DNA from: Acidobacteriaceae bacterium dw_441 | GTDB taxonomy: Bacteria; Acidobacteriota; Terriglobia; Terriglobales; Acidobacteriaceae | Assembly: GCA_018449715.1 (NCBI GenBank) | Contig: JAAVVA010000001.1 | Location: 1,674,001 to 1,738,000, forward strand | Direction: 5' to 3' | Length of the DNA stretch: 64,000 nucleotides | Shown here: piece by piece, positions 43,496-55,875 of the stretch | Layout of the letters: the number at the start of each line of letters is the position of its first letter | Numbering within the stretch: position 1 is the first letter of the stretch | Notes under the pieces: generated by a model | Databases searched by the model: none | Seen by the model: the letters and a program-made list of their open reading frames with translations, nothing else | Told to the model about the DNA's origin: nothing | Program-made: the position numbers and the translations under genes

Positions 43496-45013
43496 CTAGC
43501 TTCCCGTGCCGCTGATGACGACGCTGACCGTGCGGGCGAGGATCTTCAGGTCGAGCCAGAGGCTCCAGTTTTCGACATACGCGGTGTCGAGCGAGATGTA
43601 GCTGTCGAACGAAGGGTCCTGGCGCGCCTCGACCTGCCAGAGTCCGGTGATGCCGGGGAGGACGTTGAGGCGGCGGAGATGCTCGATGTCGTACTGCTCG
43701 ACCTCGCGGGCGATGGGAGGACGCGGGCCAACCAGGCTCATGTCGCCGCGCAGGACGTTGTAGAACTGCGGAAGTTCGTCGAGGGAGTACTTGCGCAGAA
43801 CACGACCGACGCGGGTAATGCGAGGATCGTTGGCGATCTTGAAGAGAACGCCGTCGCGCTCGTTCATGTGCGCCAGCTTCTCCTTGAGCTTGTCGGCATT
43901 GAGTACCATCGTGCGGAATTTGAAGCAGGAGAAGGTGCGGCCCTTGCGTCCGATACGGCTCGCACGATAGAAGGTGGGGCCTTCAGAGTCGAGACGGACA
44001 GCGATGGCGATCACCAGCATGATGGGCGAAAGCACGAGCAGGGCGATCGACGAGAGCGTAATGTCGAGCATGCGCTTCAGCAAGAAGGCCCCAATGGGAA
44101 ACTCTCCACGGTGAAGCGGGATGGTCGGGAACTGACCGACGAACTCCACGGGGGCGTTCCAAGCGAGGCCGTCATAAAGATCGGGGACGACGCGCACGTC
44201 GATGCCATACTGGCGAGCCTCTTCGACCGTGTTGATGACGAGCTTCTTGTCGGCGGGGACGGAGAAGAAGATCTCATCGACGAAAAGCGAGCGGGCCAGC
44301 GAGAGGCAGTTGAGGACATCGCCGATGACCTCGGCGTCGCCAAGGTCGGCCTCGCGCTCCGTCAGGGCGACAAAGCCCTTGAAGCGGTAGCCAAGGTGCT
44401 GGAGGGAGTCGAGGTGATTGCGCAGGGCCTGGCCAACGCGTCCGGCTCCGACGATCAACACGTTGCGGGTCTCGATGCCAGCCAGACTGCGGCGATAGAA
44501 GCTGCGACGCTCCACTGCGCGGCGGATGCAGAGCAAAATGGTCGAGAAGACGACGGTGAGCGCAACAACGATCCGCGAAACCTCGTCTGCTCCCGAGAGA
44601 TAGAGCGTACCGCAGAGCACGAGTCCGGCGGTAAGAGAAGCCTGCATGGTCATACGCTGTTCATGAAGACCGCCGCGCCCTTGAATTGGGCCGTACAGTC
44701 CATACGAACGCGAGAAGAAGATCAGGCACAGCGCATACCAGCCGAAATACAGCAGCAATAAATGGGGCGGAGCCTGAAAGAGATGGCCGACCACTCCCTT
44801 TTGCGCCACGAGAGGAGGATACATGGCGGCATGGACTCGCAATGCCAGGGCAGCAGCTACAAATGCAGTTACAAAATCAAGAGAAGCCCGAATAAGACTG
44901 GTTACCGACGGACGTCTGAAGATGCCAGCTCTCGCCGCTTGACCTCGGCTGTCATTCGCCGCTGACTTTCTTCCAGAGACAACGACCTGCTGCAGGTAGT
45001 CTGGAGTCGCCAT
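43496..45013 (-). CDS. Polyprenyl-phosphate glycosyl-1-phosphate transferase (WcaJ-like)
   Basis: 505 residues. Five N-terminal membrane helices and a Rossmann-like domain (VLIVGAGRVGQALRNHL) precede the catalytic bacterial sugar transferase domain: KRMLDITLSSIALLVLSP, FYRASRIGRKGRTFSCFKFRTM, RITRVGRVLRKYSLDELPQ, LPGITGLWQVE. It starts exopolysaccharide repeat units by moving sugar-1-phosphate from UDP-sugar to undecaprenyl phosphate in the inner membrane. It stands alone, without other eps genes. GAGG lies nine bases before ATG. The sugar (glucose or galactose) is not set by sequence. PEP-CTERM and collagen-like proteins in the window fit an extracellular matrix theme. Confidence 0.92.
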   Translation of the reverse strand: MATPDYLQQVVVSGRKSAANDSRGQAARAGIFRRPSVTSLIRASLDFVTAFVAAALALRVHAAMYPPLVAQKGVVGHLFQAPPHLLLLYFGWYALCLIFFSRSYGLYGPIQGRGGLHEQRMTMQASLTAGLVLCGTLYLSGADEVSRIVVALTVVFSTILLCIRRAVERRSFYRRSLAGIETRNVLIVGAGRVGQALRNHLDSLQHLGYRFKGFVALTEREADLGDAEVIGDVLNCLSLARSLFVDEIFFSVPADKKLVINTVEEARQYGIDVRVVPDLYDGLAWNAPVEFVGQFPTIPLHRGEFPIGAFLLKRMLDITLSSIALLVLSPIMLVIAIAVRLDSEGPTFYRASRIGRKGRTFSCFKFRTMVLNADKLKEKLAHMNERDGVLFKIANDPRITRVGRVLRKYSLDELPQFYNVLRGDMSLVGPRPPIAREVEQYDIEHLRRLNVLPGITGLWQVEARQDPSFDSYISLDTAYVENWSLWLDLKILARTVSVVISGTGS

Positions 45014-45390
45014 AAGTTAACGCCTCATCACAAAAAATTCCCAGGGTTTAATACATTGGCAAGGACGTCCGAGACATAGGGGAGGCCGGCCTCAACCAAC
45101 AAAAGAAGATTTCTAATTAATCAGTTCGACACGACGTTAAGGCGCGAGTTGCTGTACTTTGATGCACGCTTGAATCTGCCATCGAGCGGGCAGATATATT
45201 TCGTCTTATAGAAGAATACCGGGAACAAATTGACTGCGCAACCAAAGCCAGGGGCAGCCTTCGTGGAAAAAATGTAACAGGTATGATTCCCAAGATGGCG
45301 GATTCATTAAACATAGGCAAAACACAGGAAAACATTGATATTTCCTAATGAGATGCATCCCGGGGCAAATCGTTTGCCTGCCCGGAAACT
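45014..45390. other. AT-rich intergenic region
   Basis: 377 bases between the WcaJ-like start and the MlaF-like stop. A minus-strand open frame of 72 codons (45117-45335) lacks recognisable domains or a ribosome site and is not called. GGCAAA-TCG-TTTGCC at 45364-45378 could end the ABC gene. The marked AT-richness may reflect the promoter region of the polysaccharide gene. Confidence 0.4.
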
Positions 45391-46413
45391 TTATACGGCT
45401 GGCATAACAAGTTCATCCAATTGTAAAAATTCGCGGATGACCGGGTCTTCGCTCTTCTCCATCTCTTCCATCGTTCCAAAGAAGTGCGCCTTCCCTGCGT
45501 GAAGGAAGACGACGCGGTCCGCAAGCTTCTTTGCGAAGCGCATGTCGTGGGTTACGACGATGCTGGTGAGATGGAGCTGCTGCTTGAGCCGCTCGATAAG
45601 GTCGCCGAGCAGGTGGGCCATCAACGGGTCGACCATCGTGGTCGGCTCGTCGTAGAGGACAGCCTCAGGCTGCGCGGCCAGGGCGCGGGCGATAGCCACC
45701 GACCGTTTCATGCCAGTCGAAAGATCGGAGGGAAGAAGGTCCTCCATTCCCGCGACGCCCACCATCTCAAGCAGGCCGCGAACCACCTGCGAGATCTGGT
45801 CCTCGTTCAGCTCTCCGCGCTCGCGCAGGGGGAAGGCGACGTTTTCGCCCACCGAGATGGAGTCAAAAAGAGCGCCGTTCTGGAAGACCATCGTGACCTT
45901 GCGCCGCACGATCTGCATCTGGCGCTCGTCGTACCCGGTGATGTCGTCACCCGCGACGTAGATCGTTCCGCTGTCGGGTTTGAGGAAGCCCATCAGCATC
46001 TGCAGCGAGACGGACTTGCCCACGCCGCTACGTCCGAGGATGCAGAGTGTTTCGCCGGGCATGACCCAGAAGCTGACGTCCTCGAGAACGACGAAGCCGC
46101 TGAAGGACTTCGAGATGTGCTCGAAGGAGATGTAGGGAGCGGGGCGGTCGTTCTCCTCCGAGGCCTCAACAGCGGCCTCGTTCTGCTGCGCCGCCTGGTC
46201 CATGAACTCTTCGACCGCGGGGGCCACATCTTTGGAGACATCCTCGGTAAGAGGAATCGCTCCATCTGCGTGGGGCTCAAGCCGATCGTCGGAGATGTGC
46301 GCGGAGCCCTCGGCATCGTCTTTTTCGACGGCGCGCCGGTCGCGTGAGGAGGTGTCCTCCGGATGGATGGGCTGGTGCTGCGTGTTCAGAGGTTCTGGTG
46401 CGTCGGCGGCCAT
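45391..46413 (-). CDS. ABC transporter ATP-binding protein, MlaF-like
   Basis: 340 residues. The ATPase core starts near 92 ([14 protein letters not shown]). Walker A GRSGVGKS (127-134), Q-loop [18 protein letters not shown], signature LSTGM (231-235, usually LSGGM) and Walker [13 protein letters not shown]. It resembles MlaF, the ATPase of retrograde lipid transport. The 90-residue acidic N-terminal extension is unusual and may be a partner-binding or disordered region, or the true start may be M71 (MDQAAQQ). No permease or MCE-domain gene is adjacent, so its partners must be elsewhere. Role in outer-membrane lipid asymmetry is inferred. Confidence 0.85.
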   Translation of the reverse strand: MAADAPEPLNTQHQPIHPEDTSSRDRRAVEKDDAEGSAHISDDRLEPHADGAIPLTEDVSKDVAPAVEEFMDQAAQQNEAAVEASEENDRPAPYISFEHISKSFSGFVVLEDVSFWVMPGETLCILGRSGVGKSVSLQMLMGFLKPDSGTIYVAGDDITGYDERQMQIVRRKVTMVFQNGALFDSISVGENVAFPLRERGELNEDQISQVVRGLLEMVGVAGMEDLLPSDLSTGMKRSVAIARALAAQPEAVLYDEPTTMVDPLMAHLLGDLIERLKQQLHLTSIVVTHDMRFAKKLADRVVFLHAGKAHFFGTMEEMEKSEDPVIREFLQLDELVMPAV

Positions 46414-46622
46414 TCGCTCTCCCTGCTCAGTATTGTTGCACCGGATGATGAACTGTCCAACGCATCAAGGTATCGCTGCGCCCCGCTGACTCCCCGTAAG
46501 TATTCAGATTCGCGAACCACAGATGGGATGCAGAACGCTGGCCTCGGTAAGAGATGCTTCCCTGCCCATGCGCGAGCTGCGGCCTCCGGAGAGGACGAAG
46601 GCTGCGATGCCAGAAGGTTCGA

Positions 46623-48026
46623 TCATGCTCCTACTGCGGAGAAGAAGCGGATGATGGACTCGATGCCCCGGTGGAAATTTGCAAGGTGGAACTTCTCATT
46701 CGGCGCGTGCAGGTTATCGTCGGGCAGGCCGAAGCCCATCATCAGGGTGGGGACCTTCAGCTCGCGCACGAAGTCCCCGACGATGGGAATGGAGCCGCCG
46801 CCGCGCACGAAGACGGTATCGGTGCCGAAGACCTCGTGCATAGCCTCGGTTGCGGCCTTGACGTAGTGGTTGTCGGTCGAGACGACGATGGGCTCGGCGG
46901 AGTGGATCAGCCGCACAGTGACCTCGACGCCGCGCGGAGCGATGGACTCGACATAGGACTTGTACTGCTCGTAGGTCTCAGCGGGAACCTGACCGGGAAC
47001 GAGGCGCATGCTGATCTTCGCAAGGCCCTTTGCGGGGATGACGGTCTTGCCGCCTGCGCCGATGAAGCCGCCGGGCATTCCATGTACGTCGAGCGTGGGG
47101 CGCGCCCAGGTGCGCTCGAGCACGCTGTAGCCGGGCTCGCCGGTCAGCTCGGGCGAGCCGACCTCGGTCTGCCGGTAGTGCTCCTCGTCGAAGGGGAGGG
47201 CCTTCCATGCCTTCAGCTCGTCGGTAGTGGGGGCTTCGACCTTGTCGTAAAAGCCGGGGATGAGGATACGGCCGTTCTCGTCCTTGAGCTTCGCGATGAT
47301 CTGCGCGAGCGCCACGAAGGGATTAGGAGCCGCGCCGCCGTACATGCCGGAGTGCAGGTCGATGCGTGCTCCGCGAACCTCAAGCTCGGTGTAGATCATG
47401 CCGCGAAGACCAACGCAGAGGGTCGGAAGATCGGGGGCAAACATCTCGGTATCGCTGATGAGCGCGAGGTCGGAGCGAAGCTGGTCGCCGTGATTCTGGA
47501 CGAACCATGCGATGCCCTCGCCGCCCACCTCCTCTTCGCCTTCGATGAGGACGCGGATGTTGAGGGGGAGTTTACCGCCGTGGGTTGCGAAGAGCGATTC
47601 GAGCGCCTTCACGTGCATCCACATCTGGCCCTTGTCGTCGACTGCGCCGCGAGCGTAGAGGTTACCGTCGCGCTGGGTCGGCTCGAAGGGAGGCGTGATC
47701 CATTCGTCGAGAGGCTCGGCGGGCTGCACGTCATAGTGACCGTAGCAGAGCACAGTGGGCGCGCCCTCGGCGTGCAGCCAATCGGCGTAGACGAGCGGGT
47801 GGCCGAGAGAGTTCTCGACCTCCGAGGTCTCGATGAGACGGACGTTCTCCATGCCGATGCGGCGAAGCTCTTCGGCCACAAACTCGGCGGCGCGGCGCAC
47901 GTCGGCGGCGTGTTCGGGAAGGGTGGAGACGGAGGGAATGCGAATCAGATCCTTCAACTCTTCTACGAAACGCTGCTGGTTGTTGCGGGCAAACTCGATT
48001 GCCGCCGGTACGGTCTTCTCTGCCAT
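46623..48026 (-). CDS. M20 family metallo-dipeptidase
   Basis: 467 residues. Zinc motifs of the M20 family in order: LCYGHYDVQPAEP (His and Asp), GAVDDKGQMWM, IEGEEEVGGEGI (catalytic and ligand Glu), SDTEMFAPDLP and a dimerisation domain with DLHSGMYGGAAPNP. The C-terminal His is in GGGSIPIVGDF. Cytosolic, without a signal peptide; hydrolyses dipeptides or similar. Monocistronic and divergent from the methyltransferase gene across 144 bases. Peptidase specificity unknown. Confidence 0.93.
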   Translation of the reverse strand: MAEKTVPAAIEFARNNQQRFVEELKDLIRIPSVSTLPEHAADVRRAAEFVAEELRRIGMENVRLIETSEVENSLGHPLVYADWLHAEGAPTVLCYGHYDVQPAEPLDEWITPPFEPTQRDGNLYARGAVDDKGQMWMHVKALESLFATHGGKLPLNIRVLIEGEEEVGGEGIAWFVQNHGDQLRSDLALISDTEMFAPDLPTLCVGLRGMIYTELEVRGARIDLHSGMYGGAAPNPFVALAQIIAKLKDENGRILIPGFYDKVEAPTTDELKAWKALPFDEEHYRQTEVGSPELTGEPGYSVLERTWARPTLDVHGMPGGFIGAGGKTVIPAKGLAKISMRLVPGQVPAETYEQYKSYVESIAPRGVEVTVRLIHSAEPIVVSTDNHYVKAATEAMHEVFGTDTVFVRGGGSIPIVGDFVRELKVPTLMMGFGLPDDNLHAPNEKFHLANFHRGIESIIRFFSAVGA

Positions 48027-48170
48027 CTCGCTGCTTTCCTTTCTCGATGCGCTGAAGGATCAGTATATTCATCCTCCGGTCGCGATGCCCTGTATGCAGC
48101 AGAGCTTATGCGGCGGCAAGAAGTTCTAATGCTGCTCGCATCGGAGAGCGCGAACAGCAAGAATGGTTCC

Positions 48171-48932
48171 ATGCAAAACCTCGAACAACGCTGGAACACG
48201 GATGCCTATGCGGCGAATGGCCGCTTTGTCGCAACGCTCGCTTCGCCCGTCGTGGAGCTTCTTGCGCCGCTGGCGGGAGAGCGGATTCTCGACGTGGGAT
48301 GCGGCGATGGCGTGCTGACGGAGACGATCGTTGCAGCGGGAGCAAGCGTGAAGGGAGTGGACAGTTCGCCCGCGATGGTCGAGGCCGCGAGGAAACGCGG
48401 GCTGGATGTTGACCAGCACAGCGCCGATGCTCTTCCCTATCAGCATGAATTCGATGCGGTCTTCTCGAACGCCGCAATGCATTGGCTTGCGGCGGAGAGG
48501 CATCCAACGCTGCTTGCTGCGATTCATCGCTCACTGAAGCCAGGTGGCCGTTTCGTCGCGGAGTTGGGTGGGCATGGAAATATCGCGGCGATTCGCACCG
48601 CGCTCTCTGCGGTGCTCGGGCCTTATGGCATCGACCCCGAGGAGGCTGCGGCTTCGTACTATCCTGCGCCAGCGGTTTATCGGAGGCTGCTTGAAGAGGC
48701 GGGATTTACGGTCGTGACGATGGAGCTGATTCCCCGCCCCACGCTGTTGCCGGGCGGCATTACGGGGTGGCTTGAGACCTTCCGCAACGGCGTGCTCGAC
48801 CGGCTTGCGCCAGCGGATCGCGCTGCGGCGCTCGCGAAGGTTGTGCATCTGCTCGAACCGATTCTTCGCGACGGAGACGGCAACTGGATCGCCGATTATG
48901 TAAGGCTGCGGTTCTCCGTCACGGCGAACTAG
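48171..48932 (+). CDS. Class I SAM-dependent methyltransferase
   Basis: 253 residues from ATG 48171 (an in-frame ATG at 48129 is possible). Motif I ILDVGCGDGVLTE binds SAM, followed by GVDSSPAMVEAARKRG and FDAVFSNAAMHWL. This trans-aconitate methyltransferase-like set (AAMHWL) is common in small-molecule methyltransferases. The 3' end overlaps the convergent MarR gene by four bases: the two stop codons share CTAG. Substrate unknown. Confidence 0.88.
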   Translation: MQNLEQRWNTDAYAANGRFVATLASPVVELLAPLAGERILDVGCGDGVLTETIVAAGASVKGVDSSPAMVEAARKRGLDVDQHSADALPYQHEFDAVFSNAAMHWLAAERHPTLLAAIHRSLKPGGRFVAELGGHGNIAAIRTALSAVLGPYGIDPEEAAASYYPAPAVYRRLLEEAGFTVVTMELIPRPTLLPGGITGWLETFRNGVLDRLAPADRAAALAKVVHLLEPILRDGDGNWIADYVRLRFSVTAN

Positions 48933-49450
48933 CGACAGGGGGCTTCGGGGACTTCCGCGAGGCCCCCGAGGTTGCCGAGGCAGAGGATCACGAGCTTTTC
49001 GAGCCGCGCAAGCTCACGGTCGGAGACTCCCTGCCACAGGTCTTCCTGCATCGCAGACGAGAGCTTTTCGACCATGCGGGCCAGCCGCTCGCCCGACGGG
49101 GTGATGCGGGCCGTGACGATGCGGTCGTTGACCGCGTCCTTGCCGCGCACGATCAGGCCGCGATCTTCGAGATGCTTGAGCAGCGCCTGCGTGGTCTGCG
49201 GGGTGATGTAGCAGGAGCGCGCAAGCTGCGCCCCGGAGCTTCCCGGCTCGGCACGGATGGCGAAGAGCACCTGCATCTGCGCGGTGGTCACGCCATGAGG
49301 GCGAAGCTGGTCGTCCATGAGGATGCGGGTCTGCAGGAGCAGGCGCTTCATGGAGCGGAGCACCTGTCTGCTCTGCAGGTAGCGGGCATCCTGCGGGGGC
49401 GGCGAATCTTTATCTGCCGCAGGCTTCGTTTTGTCAGATCGCGTAGGCAC
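48929..49450 (-). CDS. MarR family repressor of the efflux gene
   Basis: 173 residues from GTG 49450. Winged-helix region: SGAQLARSCYITPQTTQALLKHLE as helix-turn-helix (in parts: ARSCYITPQTTQAL) and GLIVRGKDAVNDRIVTAR as wing. The start codon is only three bases from a tandem palindrome that fills the gap to the divergent MFS gene. The first 30 residues are charged and low-complexity; an internal start (M34) is possible and would leave more room for a promoter. Predicted repressor of itself and of the MFS efflux pump, released by a toxic compound. It overlaps the methyltransferase stop. Confidence 0.9.
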   Translation of the reverse strand: MPTRSDKTKPAADKDSPPPQDARYLQSRQVLRSMKRLLLQTRILMDDQLRPHGVTTAQMQVLFAIRAEPGSSGAQLARSCYITPQTTQALLKHLEDRGLIVRGKDAVNDRIVTARITPSGERLARMVEKLSSAMQEDLWQGVSDRELARLEKLVILCLGNLGGLAEVPEAPCR

Positions 49451-49453
49451 GGA

Positions 49454-49490
49454 ATATCAGTTAGCTGATATCATATCAGCTAACTGATAT
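49454..49490. promoter_or_regulatory. Tandem palindrome operator of the MarR/MFS pair
   Basis: Two 18-base arms (ATATCAGTTAGCTGATAT at 49454-49471 and its exact complement at 49473-49490) around one base. Each arm is itself ATATCAG-4-CTGATAT, giving four half-sites. The right end overlaps the MFS start ATG (49489) and the left end is three bases from the MarR GTG. The gap has no room for ribosome sites. Confidence 0.9.
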
Positions 49491-51096
49491 GTCCTCCACC
49501 GCAACCGCTCCGAACCCTATCGCCGTATGGAAGCCGCGCCATAATCCGTGGCTGATCGCGCTGACGGTGACGCTCGCCACCTTTATGGAGGTGCTCGACA
49601 CCTCCATTGCGAACGTCGCTCTGCCGCACATGGCGGGAACGCTGGGCGCAAGCCAGGAGGAGGCGACGTGGGTGCTGACCAGCTACCTGGTTTCGAGCGC
49701 GATTGTGCTGCCGATCTCCGGCTGGCTTTCGAACCGCTTCGGACGCAAGCGCTTCTACATGACCTGCGTGGCGCTGTTCACCGTCTGCTCACTGCTGTGC
49801 GGCATCGCGCAGACGCTGCCCATGCTCATCATCGCCCGCATCCTGCAAGGCGCGGGCGGCGGCGGTCTTGCTCCCAGCGAACAGGCGATTCTTGCCGACA
49901 CCTTCCCTGTCGAAAAACGCGGGCAGGCCTTCGCAGTCTACGGAATGGCCGTCGTCGTCGCGCCTGCCATCGGCCCCACGCTGGGCGGATGGATCACGGA
50001 TAACTTCAGCTGGCACTGGATCTTCTTCATCAACCTTCCCGTGGGTCTGCTCTCGCTGTACCTGAGCAACCGCATGGTCGAAGACCCGCCGCACATGAAG
50101 GTGCGGATGAAGGAGTCGCAGAAAGAAAAGGTGGACTTCTTCGGACTGGGGCTGGTCGCTATGGGCGTCGGCTTCCTCGAGTTCACGCTCGACAAGGGGC
50201 AGGAGAAGGACTGGTTCGGCTCGCAGATGATCGTGACCTGCGCGGTGCTGGCCGTGGTTACGCTGATCGTCTTCGTCCTCTGGGAGTGGAACCACTCGCA
50301 CCCCATCGTCGACCTGAAGCTGCTGAAGAACAGGAACTTCGGCACGGCGGTCTTCCTGCAACTGGTCCTCGGCATGGTGCTGTTTGGAAGCACGGTGCTG
50401 ATTCCGCAATATCTTCAGGTGCTGCTGGGATACACGGCCGAGCGCGCAGGCATGGTGCTGTCTCCTGCAGGCTTCATGATGATGTTCATGATGGCGGTCG
50501 CCGGGCGCATGCTGGGCAAGTTCGACCCGCGCCTGATGGTCGCGCTGGGATATATGGCCACCGCCGCGGGCATCTACAACCTGACGCGGCTCGACCTGAA
50601 CACGGCCTTCGGCACCGTGACGCTGTGGCGCATGATCCAGGTGATCGGGCTGCCGTTCGTCTTCATCCCCATCAGCACACTTAATTACGTCGGAGTTCCG
50701 GCGAGCAAGACCAACCAGATCTCAAGCCTTTCGAACTTCGCTCGCAACCTGGGCGGAAGCATGGGAACCGCTCTGCTGACCACCTTCATATCGCGCAGTG
50801 CGCAGGTGCACCAGGTGGCGCTGGCGGCCAATGTCATTCCGGGCAGCGTTCCTTACCGGCAATATATGGACAACATCATCTCCAGGCTGACCGCCCAGGG
50901 AGTCTCGGCGGCCACGGCCTCGCAGATGGCGCTGGGACAGGCCTATCAGGACATGCTGCGGCAATCCTCGATGTTGAGCTACAAGAACGCCTTCTTTATT
51001 CTGTCGGTCATTATTCTGTGCCTTGTTCCGTTGCCGTTCGTCATGCGGCTGCCGGAGAAGAATGCCAAACCCGATCCGGAGGCGATGGGGCATTAA
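49489..51096 (+). CDS. DHA2 (EmrB/QacA) family MFS efflux transporter
   Basis: 535 residues with 14 membrane helices. Motifs: DTSIANVALPHMAGTLGAS, GWLSNRFGRKRFYM (motif A), LQGAGGGGLAPSEQAI (motif C-like) and the EmrB-type insert before helix 9 (MKESQKEKVDFFG). It expels toxic compounds with proton antiport. The start ATG sits inside the palindrome, so its mRNA must begin at or very near the ATG if the promoter lies in the gap. No membrane-fusion partner is adjacent. Controlled by the divergent MarR. Confidence 0.93.
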   Translation: MSSTATAPNPIAVWKPRHNPWLIALTVTLATFMEVLDTSIANVALPHMAGTLGASQEEATWVLTSYLVSSAIVLPISGWLSNRFGRKRFYMTCVALFTVCSLLCGIAQTLPMLIIARILQGAGGGGLAPSEQAILADTFPVEKRGQAFAVYGMAVVVAPAIGPTLGGWITDNFSWHWIFFINLPVGLLSLYLSNRMVEDPPHMKVRMKESQKEKVDFFGLGLVAMGVGFLEFTLDKGQEKDWFGSQMIVTCAVLAVVTLIVFVLWEWNHSHPIVDLKLLKNRNFGTAVFLQLVLGMVLFGSTVLIPQYLQVLLGYTAERAGMVLSPAGFMMMFMMAVAGRMLGKFDPRLMVALGYMATAAGIYNLTRLDLNTAFGTVTLWRMIQVIGLPFVFIPISTLNYVGVPASKTNQISSLSNFARNLGGSMGTALLTTFISRSAQVHQVALAANVIPGSVPYRQYMDNIISRLTAQGVSAATASQMALGQAYQDMLRQSSMLSYKNAFFILSVIILCLVPLPFVMRLPEKNAKPDPEAMGH

Positions 51097-51156
51097 TCCC
51101 AGCACAGCAGTTGCGCCCGATGACACAGTACCCGCAGCGGTGCTAGGCTTTTCGCA

Positions 51157-52038
51157 ATGCGTCACCCGCGACATCTGAGTCTGTCTCTGCTGATTGTGGC
51201 TCTCGTTCTCTGCCCTCTTCTGGCAGAGGGCCAGCTGCCCGGTGGCGTTCCCGAGACTCCAGCTCAGACTTCGACCGCTCACGATACTCCGCTCAATCCA
51301 GCACTTCCCACGGTCTTCATCGTCGGAGATTCGACGGCGCGCAACCAGGCCGATCTTGGATGGGGCGACCACTTCGCGCAGTTCTTCGACACCAGCCGCA
51401 TCAACGTAGCCAACCGGGCCAAAGCAGGACGCAGCAGCCGCAGCTACTTCAACGAAGGCCTGTGGGAGAACGTGCTGAAGGAGATGAAGCCCGGCGACTA
51501 CGTCCTGTTGCAGATGGGCCACAACGACGGCAACGGCAATCTCAGCAAAGACACGAAGGCCCGCGTCAGCCTGAAGGGACTGGGCGAGCAGACGCAGGAC
51601 GTGCCGATCGCTCATCCCTTCCCCTCCGGTCCGCTCGCGGACCAGACCGTGGAGACGGTCCATACCTATGGCTGGTATCTGCGCCGGTACATCGCGGATG
51701 CGCGCGCGAAGGGGGCCACCCCGATCCTGCTCACCGTGACCGTCCGCAATATCTGGACGGACGGCCCCGACGGCAAGCCGCACATCGAGCGCGACATGGG
51801 CTACCGGGATTATGAGTATCAACTCGGAGCCGTGGAACATATTCCCGTGGCCGACATGGCGACAGTCGAGGCCGACCGGCTGGAGGCTCTCGGGCCGGCG
51901 AAGACCGCCCTGCTCTTCCCCATCGACCACACCCATACCAGCCCCGAGGGAGCCGAGCAGAACGCGGAGTCGGTGGCGATTGCACTGCGCAAAACGAATT
52001 CGACGCTGGCGTCTTATCTCAAACCCCGGGCGCCCTGA
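51157..52038 (+). CDS. Secreted rhamnogalacturonan acetylesterase-like SGNH hydrolase
   Basis: 293 residues. Signal peptide (about 1-24), then SGNH blocks: FIVGDSTARNQ (Ser nucleophile), AKAGRSSRSY (Gly), LQMGHNDG (Asn), and DHTHTSPEGA (Asp and His dyad). Family members remove acetyl groups from pectin rhamnogalacturonan (RhgT type). It acts outside the cell and agrees with plant-polymer use. It is preceded at 60 bases by the MFS gene, probably with its own promoter. No other pectin genes in the window. Confidence 0.88.
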   Translation: MRHPRHLSLSLLIVALVLCPLLAEGQLPGGVPETPAQTSTAHDTPLNPALPTVFIVGDSTARNQADLGWGDHFAQFFDTSRINVANRAKAGRSSRSYFNEGLWENVLKEMKPGDYVLLQMGHNDGNGNLSKDTKARVSLKGLGEQTQDVPIAHPFPSGPLADQTVETVHTYGWYLRRYIADARAKGATPILLTVTVRNIWTDGPDGKPHIERDMGYRDYEYQLGAVEHIPVADMATVEADRLEALGPAKTALLFPIDHTHTSPEGAEQNAESVAIALRKTNSTLASYLKPRAP

Positions 52039-52189
52039 ACCGGGCATCGCCCGAACATTCTCTTTATTGCAAACAGGTTAGGAATCACCTGCCTTTTCCT
52101 TCTGTCTTCAGAAACATTTACACTGGAGGGGCAGGCTATTCCGGCCACACGAGAATGTCGTCGAACCGACGACGCGAAGGACGCCACTT

Positions 52190-55183
<2,994 letters not shown>

Positions 55184-55196
55184 TTCCTTCTGCGTA

Positions 55197-55240
55197 AAAA
55201 AAGAAAGCGGCGAGTCTTCGGACCCGCCGCTTTCTTTTTT
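55197..55240 (+). terminator. Intrinsic terminator of secA
   Basis: Sixteen-base arms (AAAAAAGAAAGCGGCG and its complement) with an inner GTC-TTCG-GAC and a T6 tail. The A run on the other side lets it serve the convergent lipoprotein gene too. Confidence 0.95.
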
Positions 55241-55279
55241 GTCTTTTTTATTTAGGGGAAGCTTTCTGCTTTAAAAGCG

Positions 55280-55858
55280 TTACTTCTGGAGATCGTCCAG
55301 CAGCAGCCTTGCCTTGGTGGCGAGCGTCTTCGCTCCCTCCGCATCGCCTGATTTCAATGCCTCCTGCGCCTGCTTCTGGAAGTTCCGTATGCGGCTGACC
55401 TGTGCTCTGTCCGTCGTCAGCTTACGCGAAGGCAAGTTGTTGAGACGTTGACCGATAGAACCGATCAGGTCCGAAGCCTCTCTCTGCGCGCGCGGGCTTC
55501 CACCTCCTCCAAGAGAAAGAGAGCCAATCGCGGCATCCTCGCTGGGGACCGAAGGCGGCGGAGTCTCCTCGACGGGAGCGGGCGTCGAGACGGACGTGTT
55601 CGTAACCGGCTGCGGCCTGCGCCTGCGCTCACGGTGTGGAAACGAACCTGTCACCATCGGCACATCCGAAAGATCGACCTGTACCGGATCGACCAGCGGC
55701 GGAGGATACGGCAGTGGCAGCTCAACCAGCTCGACCGGCTGCGAGATCGGAGGCAGCGGACGCAGCATAGCCACCTTGTGGTGGCATCCGCTGAGCCCAA
55801 AGGTCAGCAGGCAACTGAGTGCGCTCCAGCGCACTGCCACCGTGCGGACCTTCACCAT
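55280..55858 (-). CDS. Putative lipoprotein of a two-component operon
   Basis: 192 residues from ATG 55858, which has GGAGG four bases upstream; a longer frame begins six codons earlier. A signal peptide ends in the lipobox LSGC. The chain is Pro-rich (PLPPISQPVELVELPLPYPPP, in parts) and ends in a helical region with Glu/Lys/Ala (QEALKSGDAEGAKTLATKARLLLDD), like tetratricopeptide-type or coiled segments. It is 17 bases after the histidine kinase, so it is the third gene of the operon. It might sense or stabilise the kinase's periplasmic domain. Unknown family. Confidence 0.75.
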   Translation of the reverse strand: MVKVRTVAVRWSALSCLLTFGLSGCHHKVAMLRPLPPISQPVELVELPLPYPPPLVDPVQVDLSDVPMVTGSFPHRERRRRPQPVTNTSVSTPAPVEETPPPSVPSEDAAIGSLSLGGGGSPRAQREASDLIGSIGQRLNNLPSRKLTTDRAQVSRIRNFQKQAQEALKSGDAEGAKTLATKARLLLDDLQK

Positions 55859-55875
55859 CTTTCCTCCGTACTGCA

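Noticed and set aside
42062-44761. Very long + strand open frame (899 codons) across nadE and the WcaJ-like gene
   Set aside because: It is antisense to two well-supported genes and has no family motif. High GC at third codon positions opens long antisense frames.
45117-45335. 72-codon minus-strand open frame in the AT-rich gap before the WcaJ-like gene
   Set aside because: No ribosome site, no domain and unusual composition; a real small gene cannot be shown.
46554-48170. Long + strand extension in front of the methyltransferase
   Set aside because: It covers the M20 peptidase gene on the other strand; the methyltransferase fold begins at 48171.
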